Assembly (NCBI RefSeq): GCF_900168205.1
Contig: NZ_FUZE01000004.1
Span: forward strand, 124,001-188,000
DNA: 64,000 bases
Direction: 5' to 3'
Source: Chryseobacterium balustinum
Lineage (GTDB): Bacteria; Bacteroidota; Bacteroidia; Flavobacteriales; Weeksellaceae
Part shown: piece by piece, positions 34,598-42,589 of the stretch
Layout of the letters: each line of letters begins with the position of its first letter
Numbering within the stretch: position 1 is the first letter of the stretch
The notes under the pieces: generated by a model
Told to the model about the DNA's origin: nothing
What the model saw: only the letters and a program-made list of their open reading frames with translations
The model's database searches: none
Made by a program: the position numbers and the translations under genes

Positions 34598-36160
34598 ATG
34601 CATCACAATACAGTTTATCATAAATGGGTGCCTCAGTGGCTGAAATTACCGCTTTTGATTTTAGCCCTTTTTCCTCACCTGATGTTGTTGTCGCTTTTGC
34701 ACTCCAACAGTGCTTTTACCTCTTCATTTATGGATGCAGATTCGGATGATATTCAATATTTGATGATTTTAATGTACGGAACATTTGTGGTTACTCTTTT
34801 GGTCATCCAGCGGTTTATGGCATATTTCAGCGTGAAATATTACACGTTGTTGATGTCTTCCGTTTCCATTCTTATTCTTTACGCTCTTTCCATTACCAAC
34901 GACTATCATATTATTCTGGTTATACGTGTCTTGGAAGGGATTTTCGGAGTTTTGGAAGGTGCTATATTCTTACCGTTAATCATTGCTGAACTGAAAACAA
35001 AACACGCCAAAGAAATTGCCTATCTTTTCATGTATACCATTATTCTTACCGGCGGAACGATTACCACTTCCCTTTTGAAGTCAAGTATTGAAGATTACGA
35101 TTTTCAGCACATGATTTTAATGATGGTTTATTTTCATGTTTTTGTTTTAATTATTGCGGTAGCCATTTTTAATAAAAATAGATTTTTTGCGAAGAAACCA
35201 TTGTACCAATTGGATATTGCGAGCTGGTTTTTGCTTTGGTTATGTTTGCAGTCTGGAGCATATGCAATTATTTACGGGAAGAGATTAATGTGGTTTGAAT
35301 CAAATATTATTGTAATCTGTCTTTTTATCTGCATTATTTCCGGAGGTTTATTTATGCTCAAACAAAGAAATTCTGCAAGACCTTTTTTTCATTTTGAAGT
35401 ATTCAGTTCTAAAAATGTGATTGTTGGTGTCATACTTTTCTTCATCTTTTATATTTTGAGAGCAAGCATCAATAACGTTTACAATATTATGGCAACCGTT
35501 TGGAAGTGGCCGTGGGATTATATTGTAGAAATTCAGTACTGGAATGTTGCAGGAACACTTTTAGGTGTTTTTCTATCTGCACTTTGTATTACAAAAGGAG
35601 CTTCATCAAGATTGGTTTTCTTCACTGGTTTTCTCATTTTAGCAATAGATTGTGCCTGGTTTACGTATACTTTTTATCCAGATACAACGCTTCAAACCAT
35701 TTGTCCGCCATTATTTCTTCAGGGAGTCGGGCAAGGATTGCTTTTCACGCCTTTGGTGTTTTTTCTCATTGCAGGAATGCCCGAACAATATGTTTCTAAT
35801 GCAACGGCAGTCGGAACTTCCACCAGATTCTGGACAACTGCAATCGGATATGCATTAATGCAAAATTTGATGTTATTTTTAACTTTAAAACATTCAGACA
35901 CTTTGAGTTCCGAATTTACCGATACCAATCCTGTTTTTTATTCACAGTGGAGTCAGATTTTCGGAGCTAATATTTCTAAACTTCCCGTTAATGAATCGTT
36001 ATCACTAACTGCCGGAGCTTTTAAAGCTAAAATTAATGCACAAGCCATTCTTCTTTCTAATATGGAAATTTTCACAGGATTATTTTGGTTAGCATTAATT
36101 ACAGCATTTGTGGTTTTACTGTATCACCCAGTAAGAATTGCAGTAAGAAATATTCTGTGA
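34598..36160 (+). CDS. MFS transporter (multidrug efflux, 14-helix type)
   Basis: This 520-residue protein is hydrophobic throughout, with about 14 predicted membrane helices, as in the DHA2/EmrB group that works with HlyD and TolC partners. The VIRVLEGIFGVLEGAIFLPLI region corresponds to the G-rich helix 5 area. Sequence motifs are weaker than in proteobacterial EmrB. Position after araC-tolC-hlyD supports an export function. The substrate is unknown. The 478-bp gap may give it its own expression. Confidence 0.85.
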   Translation: MHHNTVYHKWVPQWLKLPLLILALFPHLMLLSLLHSNSAFTSSFMDADSDDIQYLMILMYGTFVVTLLVIQRFMAYFSVKYYTLLMSSVSILILYALSITNDYHIILVIRVLEGIFGVLEGAIFLPLIIAELKTKHAKEIAYLFMYTIILTGGTITTSLLKSSIEDYDFQHMILMMVYFHVFVLIIAVAIFNKNRFFAKKPLYQLDIASWFLLWLCLQSGAYAIIYGKRLMWFESNIIVICLFICIISGGLFMLKQRNSARPFFHFEVFSSKNVIVGVILFFIFYILRASINNVYNIMATVWKWPWDYIVEIQYWNVAGTLLGVFLSALCITKGASSRLVFFTGFLILAIDCAWFTYTFYPDTTLQTICPPLFLQGVGQGLLFTPLVFFLIAGMPEQYVSNATAVGTSTRFWTTAIGYALMQNLMLFLTLKHSDTLSSEFTDTNPVFYSQWSQIFGANISKLPVNESLSLTAGAFKAKINAQAILLSNMEIFTGLFWLALITAFVVLLYHPVRIAVRNIL

Positions 36161-36202
36161 TTTTTAGGCAGAAGTTTTGCTATAATTCCTGAAATTTGAT
36201 TT

Positions 36203-37564
36203 ATGGAAATTCAGGAAGTCGTATCACAGCAGAAAGCATTTTTTAAAACACAGCAAACGAAAAATATCAGGTTCAGAAAAATGTATCTTGAAAAACTTCG
36301 GGATTTGATTTTGCAAAATGAAAATCTTTTATATGAAGCTATTTACAAAGATTTCGGAAAGTCAAAATTTGATACGTTTACCACAGAAATTTCCTTTATT
36401 TTAAATGATATTAAGTATTATCTAAAGAATTTAAAATCGCTTTCAAAACCTAAAAAAGTAAGAACAAATCTTGCTAATCAATTCGGAAAAAGTAGAATTC
36501 ATTCCGAACCTTTAGGAAATATTTTAGTAATCGGCGCATGGAATTATCCTTATCAACTTTCGTTATCTCCAATCGTTGCAGCTTTAGCAGCTGGAAACTG
36601 CTGTATTTTAAAGCCAAGTGAAATTGCCGAAAATACAATGAAAGTGATGGCAAAAATCATCAATGAAAATTTTCCACCAGAATATTTATACGCTTACGAA
36701 GGCGGAATTGATGAAACGACAGAGCTTCTAAAGCTCAAATTCGATAAAATATTTTTCACAGGAAGTACAAAAGTCGGAAAAATCGTTTACAAAGCTGCAG
36801 CAGAAAATTTAACTCCCGTAACTCTGGAATTAGGTGGAAAATCGCCTGCCATCATAACCAAAGATGCCAATCTTGAAGTCGCTGCTAAAAGAATTGTTTG
36901 GGGTAAATTTTTAAATGCCGGACAAACCTGCGTGGCTCCTGATTATTTACTGGTGGAAAAATCTGTGCAGGAACAGTTTTTAGAAATGCTTAGAAAATAT
37001 ATTAGGGAATTTAAATATGAAATTAATTCTGAGCAATACACGAAAATTATTAATCAAAAGAATTTCCAACGATTAATAAAGCTCATTGATAAGGATAAAA
37101 TTTATTTTGGAGGAAATTCTGACGAACAAAAGCGGTACATAGAACCAACAATTTTAACAAATATTAATTGGAAAGATGAAATAATGCAGGAAGAAATTTT
37201 CGGTCCTATTTTACCTGTAATTTCTTTCACTAATTTAAATTTGATTTTAAATGAAATTCTAGAACACGACAAGCCTTTAGCAGCTTATTTATTTACCAAT
37301 ACTACTGAAGAAAAAGAAAGCTTTACCAATAAAATTTCTTTCGGTGGCGGCTGCATTAATGACGTGATCATGCATTTAGGAAACGAAAACCTTCCGTTTG
37401 GTGGCGTGGGAAATTCCGGAATAGGAAATTATCACGGAAAATTTGGTTTTGAAACTTTTTCACATCAAAAAGCAGTTTTACAACGAGCAACCTGGGGTGA
37501 ACCAGACATAAAATATCCGCCTTATTCTGAGAAAAAACTAGGCTGGATTAAAAGATTTATGTAA
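36203..37564 (+). CDS. Aldehyde dehydrogenase family protein
   Basis: This 453-residue protein is an NAD(P)-dependent aldehyde dehydrogenase of the class 3/YwdH-like short type. The catalytic cysteine is in GQTCVAPD (Cys243), the general-base glutamate in LELGGKSP (Glu209), and the coenzyme-binding FTGSTKVGK at 185-193. The C-terminal hydrophobic anchor of fatty aldehyde dehydrogenases is not obvious. It follows the MFS gene by 42 bp and may be read from the same message, though a functional link is uncertain. Confidence 0.92.
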   Translation: MEIQEVVSQQKAFFKTQQTKNIRFRKMYLEKLRDLILQNENLLYEAIYKDFGKSKFDTFTTEISFILNDIKYYLKNLKSLSKPKKVRTNLANQFGKSRIHSEPLGNILVIGAWNYPYQLSLSPIVAALAAGNCCILKPSEIAENTMKVMAKIINENFPPEYLYAYEGGIDETTELLKLKFDKIFFTGSTKVGKIVYKAAAENLTPVTLELGGKSPAIITKDANLEVAAKRIVWGKFLNAGQTCVAPDYLLVEKSVQEQFLEMLRKYIREFKYEINSEQYTKIINQKNFQRLIKLIDKDKIYFGGNSDEQKRYIEPTILTNINWKDEIMQEEIFGPILPVISFTNLNLILNEILEHDKPLAAYLFTNTTEEKESFTNKISFGGGCINDVIMHLGNENLPFGGVGNSGIGNYHGKFGFETFSHQKAVLQRATWGEPDIKYPPYSEKKLGWIKRFM

Positions 37565-37570
37565 AATAAA

Positions 37571-37596
37571 AAAACCGGGATAATTTTCCCGGTTTT
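37571..37596. terminator. Bidirectional terminator between aldehyde dehydrogenase and thioredoxin-like genes
   Basis: AAAACCGGGA and TCCCGGTTTT form a perfect 10-bp stem with A- and T-rich flanks. It serves both converging genes. Confidence 0.88.
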
Positions 37597-37601
37597 GTTT
37601 A

Positions 37602-38177
37602 TTATGACTTTGGAGCCCACTGATTGAAAAATTCTTTTGTTTTTTCTAAACTGTATCCTTTTCCATCTTCCAAAACATCACTTTGCTGGATGTGGATCAT
37701 TTTACCATTTTTATCTAAAACAATAAAAACAGGATAACCGAATTTCTCTCCAGGATTTCCGTACTGACTAAAAACTTTTTCATTTTTATTGTCTGGAGAA
37801 TAATTTAGATGGTAATAAAGATAATTTTTATCAACCATTTTCTTCAATTCCGGAGTTGTCTGTACATATTGATTAAATCTCAAACACCATATACACCAGT
37901 TTCCACCCGCTTGAATCATAATGTTTTTTCCTTCTTTCTTAGCCTGAGCTACCAATTTATTAATATCCGCTTGTGCATCCGTTTTAGGATCGTAAGGTTT
38001 AGGCAGCTTTGCTTTTTCTTCTGCCGCAGCTTTTTTCTTCGCTTCCAATTCTGCTGCATCACTTTTTACCAACAAAGCTTTATCGCTTGAATTTTTAACT
38101 TTTGTTGGTTTTTCAATCTTCTGAGCCCAAGCCAAAGTACTTAAAGCTAGAAGAGCTACTAACGACATTTTTTTCAT
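37602..38177 (-). CDS. Thioredoxin-like periplasmic protein
   Basis: This 191-residue protein has a signal peptide (cleavage after LAWA, residue 18), a charged Ala/Lys/Glu-rich segment (30-60) and a thioredoxin-fold domain with active site GGNWCIWCLRF (Cys95 and Cys98). The CxxC spacing makes it redox-active in the periplasm. The variant active site places it near the DUF255/thioredoxin_7 group rather than classical DsbA or ResA. The C-terminal part YPVFIVLDKNGK holds the cis-proline. The partner is unknown. Confidence 0.88.
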   Translation of the reverse strand: MKKMSLVALLALSTLAWAQKIEKPTKVKNSSDKALLVKSDAAELEAKKKAAAEEKAKLPKPYDPKTDAQADINKLVAQAKKEGKNIMIQAGGNWCIWCLRFNQYVQTTPELKKMVDKNYLYYHLNYSPDNKNEKVFSQYGNPGEKFGYPVFIVLDKNGKMIHIQQSDVLEDGKGYSLEKTKEFFNQWAPKS

Positions 38178-38239
38178 ACTTTAAAAATAAAAAATAATAG
38201 TTATTACCTGCAAAAATGAAACCATATTTTTTTTATCAC

Positions 38240-38247
38240 TAAATTTG
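38240..38247 (+). promoter_or_regulatory. Candidate -7 element close to the acyltransferase start
   Basis: TAAATTTG matches TAnnTTTG 8 bp before the ATG at 38256, leaving room for little or no leader. Confidence 0.45.
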
Positions 38248-38255
38248 CATACTTT

Positions 38256-39134
38256 ATGAATTTCCTGATAAAAATACTTTACCTAATTTCTAAGATACCG
38301 CTTAAAATATTATATATTTTTTCGGATATCATCTTTTTTTTAAATTTCTATTTTATAGGCTACAGAAAGAAAATTATTACCCAGAATTTAAAAAATTCTT
38401 TTCCTGAAAAAACAGAGAAAGAAATCAAAGCTATCAGAAAGAAATTTTACTTAAATTTTTCAGATTATTTGGCTGAGACTATAAAATCATTCAGTATTTC
38501 TGAAAAAGAGACCCGTGTCCGAATGCAATATATTAATCAACATCTATTTCATGAGGCTAAAGCTGAGGGGAAAAATATAATTTTGATGGCTGGTCATGTA
38601 TTTAATTGGGAATGGATGAATGCATGTACTCCAATTGCTCCACAAAAGCATTCTCACCCGGTTTACAGAAAAGTAAACAGCAGTTTTTGGGAAGACCAGA
38701 TGAAAAAGGTAAGAAGTAAATTTGGAAATGAGCCTTTAGAAGCAAATGAAGTTATTCTCAATATTTTCAGAAACAAAAATGATGGAGACACTATTTATCT
38801 TTTTGTTGCAGATCAAACTCCCCATATTGCTCATGTTAACTATGGTATAAAATTTTTAAACCAGCGAACACCTGCATTTATAGGTTATGATAAACTGGCT
38901 ACAAGAATGGATCTTATTTTTATTTACTGTGACATGAAAAAAGTAAAAAGAGGCTATTATCAAGTTAATTATCACAGAATTTACCCGGATGGTGAAAAAT
39001 TTGTAAAAAATGAAGTGGTAAGAAAATTTCATCACTTACTTGAAAATACGATAAGAAAAAATCCTGACAACTATCTTTGGTCACACAGAAAATGGAAATA
39101 TCAGGATTCTATTAAAACTTATGATGGCGAATAA
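38256..39134 (+). CDS. Lysophospholipid/lipid A acyltransferase (LpxL/HtrB family)
   Basis: This 292-residue protein belongs to the LpxL/HtrB family, which transfers acyl chains to lipid A or related lipids at the inner membrane. It has an N-terminal membrane helix (about 15-35) and the catalytic HX4E motif as HVFNWE, followed by a typical segment with VYRKVNSSFWE. The gene is immediately followed by a glycosyltransferase ATG with no gap, so the two form an envelope-biosynthesis pair. Which secondary acylation it performs cannot be told. Confidence 0.9.
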   Translation: MNFLIKILYLISKIPLKILYIFSDIIFFLNFYFIGYRKKIITQNLKNSFPEKTEKEIKAIRKKFYLNFSDYLAETIKSFSISEKETRVRMQYINQHLFHEAKAEGKNIILMAGHVFNWEWMNACTPIAPQKHSHPVYRKVNSSFWEDQMKKVRSKFGNEPLEANEVILNIFRNKNDGDTIYLFVADQTPHIAHVNYGIKFLNQRTPAFIGYDKLATRMDLIFIYCDMKKVKRGYYQVNYHRIYPDGEKFVKNEVVRKFHHLLENTIRKNPDNYLWSHRKWKYQDSIKTYDGE

Positions 39135-40124
39135 ATGACAGAAAACTCTAAAAATATTGCCGTAGTTATCCTAAACTGGAACGGTAAAAATTGGCTTCAA
39201 AAATTTCTTCCAAGCGTAATTCGCTTTTCTGAAGAAGCTGAAATCTACGTTATCGATAATCATTCGACTGATGATTCTGTCGATTTTTTAAAGAAAGCAT
39301 TTCCTTCCGTAAAAATTGTAATTAATGATAAAAATTACGGTTTTGCAGGTGGCTATAATCAAGGTTTAGAAAAAATAAATGCAGAATATTATTGTCTTTT
39401 GAATTCTGATGTAGAAGTGACAGAAAATTGGATCAAACCTGTTCTAAATTTATTTCAAAAAGATTCTTCAATTGCTGCGATTCAACCTAAAATTTTATCT
39501 TTTAACAATAAAAATTATTTTGAATTTGCCGGAGCCGCAGGTGGTTTGATCGATAATTTAGGGTATCCATATTGCAGAGGACGAATGTTTGATGATGTAG
39601 AGGAAGATAAAGGACAATATAATGACGAAGCTGAAATTTTTTGGGCTTCGGGATGTTGTTTTTTCATCAAATCAAAAGATTTTTGGGAACAGGATGGTTT
39701 TGATGAAAGATTTTTTGCCCACCAGGAAGAAATTGATCTTTGCTGGAGATTAATCAATTCAGGAAAAAAAATATTTTACACCGGAAAATCTGAAGTTTAT
39801 CATGTTGGCGGTGGAACTTTAAACAAGCAAAGTGCTCAGAAAACATATTTAAATATCAGAAATAATCTTTCCATGATGCTTAAAAATTTACCTTTTCCTA
39901 AGTTGATTTGGTTAATATTTTTCAGATTGTGTTTAGACGGAATTGCATCGTTATACTTTGCTTACAAAAACGGATTTTCACATCTTTGGGCAGTTGCAAG
40001 AGGGCATTTCGGATTTTATGCTCAACTTCCCGAGACAATTAAACGTCGACAAAAAAATCAGAAAACAGAATATTACCAAACAAAGTGGCTCATTTTTAAG
40101 CATTTTTTAGGAGGCAAAAAATAA
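39135..40124 (+). CDS. Glycosyltransferase family 2 protein
   Basis: This 329-residue protein has the GT-A fold signature of rhamnosyltransferase-like family 2 enzymes: VVILNWNGKNWL at the start, NYGFAGGYNQGL, the divalent-metal NSDVE in place of DXD, and FFAHQEEIDLCWR near residue 195. C-terminal hydrophobic segments suggest membrane association. It starts directly after the acyltransferase stop, so it probably acts on the same lipid or cell-surface glycan. Confidence 0.92.
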   Translation: MTENSKNIAVVILNWNGKNWLQKFLPSVIRFSEEAEIYVIDNHSTDDSVDFLKKAFPSVKIVINDKNYGFAGGYNQGLEKINAEYYCLLNSDVEVTENWIKPVLNLFQKDSSIAAIQPKILSFNNKNYFEFAGAAGGLIDNLGYPYCRGRMFDDVEEDKGQYNDEAEIFWASGCCFFIKSKDFWEQDGFDERFFAHQEEIDLCWRLINSGKKIFYTGKSEVYHVGGGTLNKQSAQKTYLNIRNNLSMMLKNLPFPKLIWLIFFRLCLDGIASLYFAYKNGFSHLWAVARGHFGFYAQLPETIKRRQKNQKTEYYQTKWLIFKHFLGGKK

Positions 40125-40166
40125 TATCATCATCATTAATCAATCATTACCTATCATTAATAATTT

Positions 40167-40721
40167 ATGGACTTCTGCGCATTAGATTTTGAAACCGCTA
40201 CTCACGAAAAAAATTCTGCCTGTGAATTAGGAATCTGTATTGTTCAGGATTCTAAAATTGTGGAAACTAAAACGTGGCTGATAAAACCACCAAGTTTCCC
40301 TTATTTTCACCAGAGAAATATCGATGTACACGGGATTTTACCCAGTGATGTAAAAGATGCGCCGAGATTTGATGAAATTTGGTATGAAGTACAGGAAATG
40401 ATGTACGGTACTTTAATGATTGCCCACAATGCAAGTTTCGATGCCGGTGTTTTAAGAGGTTGCCTTGATTATTACGGAATGTTTACTCCAAAAATGAATT
40501 ATCTCTGTAGTATTCAGTTGGCTAAAAAATCTTGGAATTACCTTCCGAAATATGGCTTAAAGCATCTTGCAGAATATCATGATATCCAGTTTAAACATCA
40601 CAGAGCCGGAGATGATGCTGAAGTTTGTGCTAGAATATCACTTTTAGCTTTCGAAAAGCTTTTTCTCACCAGCAATGATGAAGTTTCAGATTTTATGAAA
40701 CTGAAGATAAAGGCGCTTTAA
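40167..40721 (+). CDS. 3'-5' exonuclease (DnaQ-like, DEDDh)
   Basis: This 184-residue protein has a DnaQ-type exonuclease domain. Exo I is LDFETATHEKN (Asp and Glu), Exo II is HNASFDAGVL, and Exo III with the DEDDh histidine is HHRAGDDAEVC. It resembles the stand-alone proofreading-like exonucleases of bacteria. No BRCT or helicase part is attached. It has a separate start after a 42-bp gap of ATCATT-type words and converges on apaG. Confidence 0.93.
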   Translation: MDFCALDFETATHEKNSACELGICIVQDSKIVETKTWLIKPPSFPYFHQRNIDVHGILPSDVKDAPRFDEIWYEVQEMMYGTLMIAHNASFDAGVLRGCLDYYGMFTPKMNYLCSIQLAKKSWNYLPKYGLKHLAEYHDIQFKHHRAGDDAEVCARISLLAFEKLFLTSNDEVSDFMKLKIKAL

Positions 40722-40773
40722 TTTGTATATTTTACTCAATAATTCTCTTATTTAAAATTAATTTTAGATTTAA

Positions 40774-41160
40774 TTAATTGCTTAAAACTTCAGATAAAAG
40801 ACTAAATTTTGGAATATCAATTTCAAACTGCTCTTTTGTATCTGAGTTTTCAACTAGATATTTTCCGCTCATATTTCCTACGCCTGAACGTAGCATAACA
40901 TTCGAAAAATAAGCAAAGTTGTCTCCGATTTCCACATCTGGAGTCAACCCGATTACACCATCACCGACAACTTCTGTAAACCCGAATCCTACATCAAAAA
41001 TAAGCCATTTTCTCTTTAGGACTTTAATTGGGAAATCACCATCGTTTTCAATTACGATGTTATACTTAAAAACGTAACGGTTTTCTGAAGGATAAGAGTT
41101 CTTACTATCATATTCAGGATCTACCGAAACTTTGATATTAGAAGTAATTTTAGAAAACAT
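40774..41160 (-). CDS. apaG: ApaG domain protein (Co2+/Mg2+ efflux protein ApaG)
   Basis: This 128-residue protein is a member of the ApaG (DUF525) family with an immunoglobulin-like fold. The core ENRYVFKYNIVIENDGDFPIKVLKRKW-like segment and the later YFSNVMLRSGVGNMSGKY agree with the family. Its name comes from a cobalt/magnesium phenotype in Salmonella; the molecular role is unknown. I start at the ATG at 41160; an upstream TTG would add three residues without family support. Confidence 0.92.
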   Translation of the reverse strand: MFSKITSNIKVSVDPEYDSKNSYPSENRYVFKYNIVIENDGDFPIKVLKRKWLIFDVGFGFTEVVGDGVIGLTPDVEIGDNFAYFSNVMLRSGVGNMSGKYLVENSDTKEQFEIDIPKFSLLSEVLSN

Positions 41161-41189
41161 TTCATTCAATTTAAAATATTAGATACAAA

Positions 41190-41215
41190 AATCTCGCCTT
41201 TTTCAAGGCGAGATT
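41190..41215 (-). terminator. Terminator of the sucA-sucB operon
   Basis: AATCTCGCCTT and AAGGCGAGATT form a perfect 11-bp stem with loop TTTC. It lies 28 bp past the sucB stop. Confidence 0.88.
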
Positions 41216-41242
41216 GTAGATATATATCTATTTACAAAAATA

Positions 41243-42484
41243 TTATAATCCTAAGCCTTTTCTTTCGTCTCCACCCAATAGAATTTCTACAGGATTGTCG
41301 ATCCCTTCTTTTACCGCAACAAGGAATCCTACAGATTCTTTACCGTCGATAATTCTGTGGTCATAAGACATTGCAACATACATCATTGGTCTGATTACAA
41401 CTTGTCCGTCAACCGCAACCGGTCTTTGGATAATGTTGTGCATTCCTAAGATCGCAGATTGTGGCGGGTTGATAATTGGTGTAGACAACATAGATCCGAA
41501 AGTACCACCATTTGTAATAGTGAACGTACCACCAGTCATTTCGTCAACAGTAATTTTACCATCTCTTACTTTGATAGCCAAATCTTTGATGTTTGCTTCA
41601 ACACTGCTGAAAGACATATTCTCTGCATTTCTCAATACCGGAACCATCAATCCTTTAGGACCTGAAACCGCAATTGAAATATCGCAGAAATCATAGTTGA
41701 TTTTAAAATCTCCATCGATAGATGCATTTACATCAGGATACATTTGTAATGCTCTTGTAACCGCTTTTGTGAAGAAAGACATAAAACCAAGTCCTACTCC
41801 GTGTTTTTGAGCAAATTCTTCTTTATATTGCTTTCTTAATCTGAAAATCTCAGACATATCAACTTCGTTGAAAGTCGTCAACATTGCAGTTTCGTTCTTT
41901 ACAGAAACTAATCTCTGAGCGATTTTTCTTCTAAGAACTGAAAGTTTAGTTGTTGTTGTAGATCTCGCTCCTGTAGCTGTTAAAGAGCTTCCTCCCATTG
42001 CTGGAACAGCAGCCAATTCAGCATCAGATTTAGAGATTCTTCCATCTCTTCCAGAACCTGAAACCTGAGCGGCATCGATTCCTTTTTCGTCAAGAATTTT
42101 CTTAGCAGCCGGAGAAGGAGTTCCTGTAGCATAAGACTGAGCAGCAACCGGAGCTGGTTTTGGAGCTTCAGCTTTTGCAGGCTCAGCAGCTTTAGGTGCT
42201 TCTTCCTGTTTTGGAGCGTCAGCAGCAGCACCTTCTGGCTTAGCCGCAGCCATATCAATTAAACAAACAACCTGACCTACTTGTACCACTTCACCTTCTT
42301 CTGCTTTTAAAGTAATAATACCACTTTCTTCTGCAGGTAATTCTAAAGTTGCCTTGTCTGAATCTACTTCAGCGATTGGTTGATCTTTTTGTACGTAATC
42401 ACCATCTTTTACAAGCCAAGTTGCAATTTCAACTTCTGTAATTGATTCTCCCGGTGAAGGAACTTTCATTTCTAAAATTGACAT
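41243..42484 (-). CDS. sucB: 2-oxoglutarate dehydrogenase E2 (dihydrolipoamide succinyltransferase)
   Basis: This 413-residue protein is the core succinyltransferase of the 2-oxoglutarate dehydrogenase complex. A single lipoyl domain holds the modified lysine in [10 protein letters not shown] (Lys44). An Ala/Pro/Glu linker follows, then a short subunit-binding domain (about 122-155) and the acyltransferase domain with [10 protein letters not shown]. It follows sucA after a 105-bp gap and completes the TCA-cycle step together with an E3 encoded elsewhere. Confidence 0.96.
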   Translation of the reverse strand: MSILEMKVPSPGESITEVEIATWLVKDGDYVQKDQPIAEVDSDKATLELPAEESGIITLKAEEGEVVQVGQVVCLIDMAAAKPEGAAADAPKQEEAPKAAEPAKAEAPKPAPVAAQSYATGTPSPAAKKILDEKGIDAAQVSGSGRDGRISKSDAELAAVPAMGGSSLTATGARSTTTTKLSVLRRKIAQRLVSVKNETAMLTTFNEVDMSEIFRLRKQYKEEFAQKHGVGLGFMSFFTKAVTRALQMYPDVNASIDGDFKINYDFCDISIAVSGPKGLMVPVLRNAENMSFSSVEANIKDLAIKVRDGKITVDEMTGGTFTITNGGTFGSMLSTPIINPPQSAILGMHNIIQRPVAVDGQVVIRPMMYVAMSYDHRIIDGKESVGFLVAVKEGIDNPVEILLGGDERKGLGL

Positions 42485-42550
42485 ATCGTATTTTTTATTT
42501 TTTTAATTGATATTTATTAAGACTTTGAGAAAATAGATAAAAGATGAAAG

Positions 42551-42586
42551 ACTAATTTCTAACCTCTAATTTCTAGCTTCTATTTT
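42551..42586. repeat. Intergenic word-repeat tract between sucA and sucB
   Basis: ACTAATTTCTAACCTCTAAT and TTCTAGCTTCTATTTTT form a short-period tract of the same vocabulary as 29680-29762. Confidence 0.5.
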
Positions 42587-42589
42587 TAA

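Noticed and set aside
30791..36160. Genomic island with integrase or conjugative genes
   Set aside because: No integrase, transposase, tRNA attachment site or transfer gene is present; only the repeats suggest mobility.
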